A DNA stretch of 64,000 nt from JANQHS01 sp965267505 (GTDB taxonomy: Bacteria > Bacteroidota > Bacteroidia > Cytophagales > CCMP332), in assembly GCA_965267505.1 (NCBI GenBank), contig OZ254081.1, positions 1,054,001 to 1,118,000 on the forward strand. The letters are read 5' to 3'. The notes beneath the pieces are model-generated. The model saw only the letters and a list, made by a program, of their open reading frames with translations. It was not told the DNA's origin and did not search any database. The position numbers and the translations under genes are program-made. Positions 62,829 through 64,000 of this stretch are shown here, in pieces; the first letter of the stretch is position 1; the number at the start of each line of letters is the position of its first letter.

Positions 62829-63806
62829 CTAGGTTTTAATATAGGGAAGACGACAAATGTATTTATCACTCTCCTTTCTGAAAAATGGTAGCTTTTGTTC
62901 AAAAATCTTGTACCTCTCAATGAGGTTTTTTTGCCCAACCCCGCTGCTTTCCATCAATCGCTCCTTGGGTTGGAAAGAATTGATAACATAGATTCCACTT
63001 AGGTCCGAATAGATCTCAATTTCCAAAGCTTTATCAGGATCCGTTGAGTTATGCTTTATTGCATTCTCAACACAGATCTGGAGGCCCATTATGGGAATGG
63101 ACCTATTAAAAATATCTTCAGAAACCTCTTTTTCTAATTTGACACCTTCTCCGAACCTGATCTTTTGGATATAGAAATAATGATCCAAAAGTTGAATTTC
63201 CTCCTCAATCGTTGCAAGATCCTTTTTATTCATTTCCAGGCTTTTCCTGAGAAAAGCAGAGAGGTTTAGAATATATGCCTGTGCTTTTTTCGGGTCCTCT
63301 TCAACCAATCCATAGAGCATGTTGAGTGAGTTAAAAAGAAAATGAGGGTTGACCTGATTTTCAAGATTATGTAATACAGCCTGTATCTTATCCTTTTCTT
63401 CCTTTTCCTTTTTGTACCGAAGGTCCTGGTTTCCCTTTCTTAGATCAAAAGCCCCTATCGCTCTTTGAAGAAGAAGCTTCATCTCCTCATGCTCAAAAGG
63501 CTTTTGGACATAATAATAGATCTGGCCTTCATTGATTGCTGCTTTTATATCTCCGATCTCATCATAAGCAGTCATCAAAATCCGCATAGGTTCTTGATCG
63601 ATCTCTTGCACAGATTTCAAAAACTCTACCCCAGATATTGACGGCATCCTTTGATCGCTTATCACTACCTTGACTTCCTTATCCTTTAAGAATTCCAATG
63701 CTTCATTGGGGTCCTCAAAACAATGAATATCAAAATCTTGTCTGTAAGAAGCATGAAAAGCACTAAGATTGGCTTTGTCGTCGTCAAGATATATTATGGC
63801 ATCCAT
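62829..63806 (-). CDS. Cytosolic receiver-histidine kinase of LytS type
   Basis: This 325-residue protein has no transmembrane segment. It starts with a receiver domain (D8-D10 acidic cluster, phosphoacceptor D51, K102 in YVQKPF), then a helical linker (123-145), and a LytS-type kinase core: H155 in NQVNPHFLFNSLN, the N-box-like CVENAIKHN and a G-box VGQKNLIERY. The receiver presumably accepts a phosphoryl group from another kinase or senses through a partner, since no sensor domain is present. It pairs with the LytTR regulator gene downstream. Confidence 0.9.
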   Translation of the reverse strand: MDAIIYLDDDKANLSAFHASYRQDFDIHCFEDPNEALEFLKDKEVKVVISDQRMPSISGVEFLKSVQEIDQEPMRILMTAYDEIGDIKAAINEGQIYYYVQKPFEHEEMKLLLQRAIGAFDLRKGNQDLRYKKEKEEKDKIQAVLHNLENQVNPHFLFNSLNMLYGLVEEDPKKAQAYILNLSAFLRKSLEMNKKDLATIEEEIQLLDHYFYIQKIRFGEGVKLEKEVSEDIFNRSIPIMGLQICVENAIKHNSTDPDKALEIEIYSDLSGIYVINSFQPKERLMESSGVGQKNLIERYKIFEQKLPFFRKESDKYICRLPYIKT

Positions 63807-63862
63807 TTAATTTCCTTAGTGGTTTGGCACAGGGTATGATTTGACATTAAAAAATCAAAAAA

Positions 63863-64000
63863 ATGAAAAAGACATTAATTCTTATAGCATTAGCATCCTT
63901 CGCTTTTTCTGCCTGCGCACAAAAAAGTGGTAAGGAAGAAGGAAATATCACTGATACAGAATGGAAAGCCAAGCTGACAGCCCTTGAATATGAGGTATTG
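63863..64000 (+). CDS. msrB: MsrB-like methionine sulfoxide reductase, 5' end only
   Basis: Forty-six codons are visible before the right edge. They encode a lipoprotein-type signal (ILIALASFAFSACAQK) and the start of a mature part that matches the typical MsrB opening (TDTEWKAKLTALEYEVL). MsrB reduces methionine R-sulfoxide. The catalytic Cys region lies outside the window, so the assignment rests on the N-terminus alone. Confidence 0.65.
   Translation, partial: MKKTLILIALASFAFSACAQKSGKEEGNITDTEWKAKLTALEYEVL

Overview
The window is a chromosomal segment of a Bacteroidota bacterium, most likely a Cytophagales-type lineage. The signs are a full-length SprA translocon of the type IX secretion system (T9SS), two secreted proteins ending in T9SS sorting domains, tandem periplasmic TonB energy transducers, FG-GAP/UnbV and BNR-repeat surface proteins, LytS/LytTR signalling, and almost no Shine-Dalgarno sequences. 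Many genes start with TTG or GTG. I found no rRNA, tRNA, CRISPR array, transposase or integrase.

Layout. 1-3.9 kb: the 3' end of rho, then an OmpR-type two-component system divergent from a secreted acidic T9SS cargo. 3.9-23 kb: a long minus-strand block that reads, in transcription order, ABC ATPase, ABC permease fused to an M1 aminopeptidase, a thioredoxin-like protein, a DUF4837 lipoprotein, malic enzyme/PTA, ruvA, sprA, gcvH, vanZ and two tonB genes. Most junctions overlap or are very tight. 23-24.6 kb: rlpA divergent from an AlkB-like demethylase. 24.6-29.1 kb: an AT-rich accessory stretch with an SRPBCC lipoprotein, an AraC regulator, a small beta-barrel protein and a hipBA toxin-antitoxin locus. 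Its hipA carries one in-frame stop, and an array of 16-bp operators lies upstream of hipB. 29.1-34.4 kb: an SRPBCC protein, a CPBP protease, a SigZ-like ECF sigma factor followed by a 19-residue peptide with three Cys-Cys pairs, and outer-membrane or lipoproteins.

34.4-42.6 kb is the most intriguing block. It is a tight minus-strand operon with a class III aminotransferase, a nitrilase-family amidohydrolase, a VOC protein, a large Orn/Lys/Arg-type PLP decarboxylase, an ATP-grasp ligase, a C45-type Ntn hydrolase/acyltransferase and a 64-residue helical protein. I do not recognise it as a described pathway. It looks like synthesis or modification of an amine- or polyamine-derived amide.

42.8-64 kb: a voltage-gated-type K+ channel with a zinc ribbon, a large FG-GAP/UnbV lipoprotein with small envelope partners, a BNR/VPS10-like protein, an orphan cytochrome-oxidase-subunit-III-like protein, a DUF4442 protein, an apparent ether-lipid pair (alkylglycerol-monooxygenase-like plus YhhN lysoplasmalogenase), a T9SS cargo, a moxR-pyrC-M1 peptidase operon, a REC-LytS kinase with a LytTR regulator, and the 5' end of an msrB-like gene cut by the window edge.
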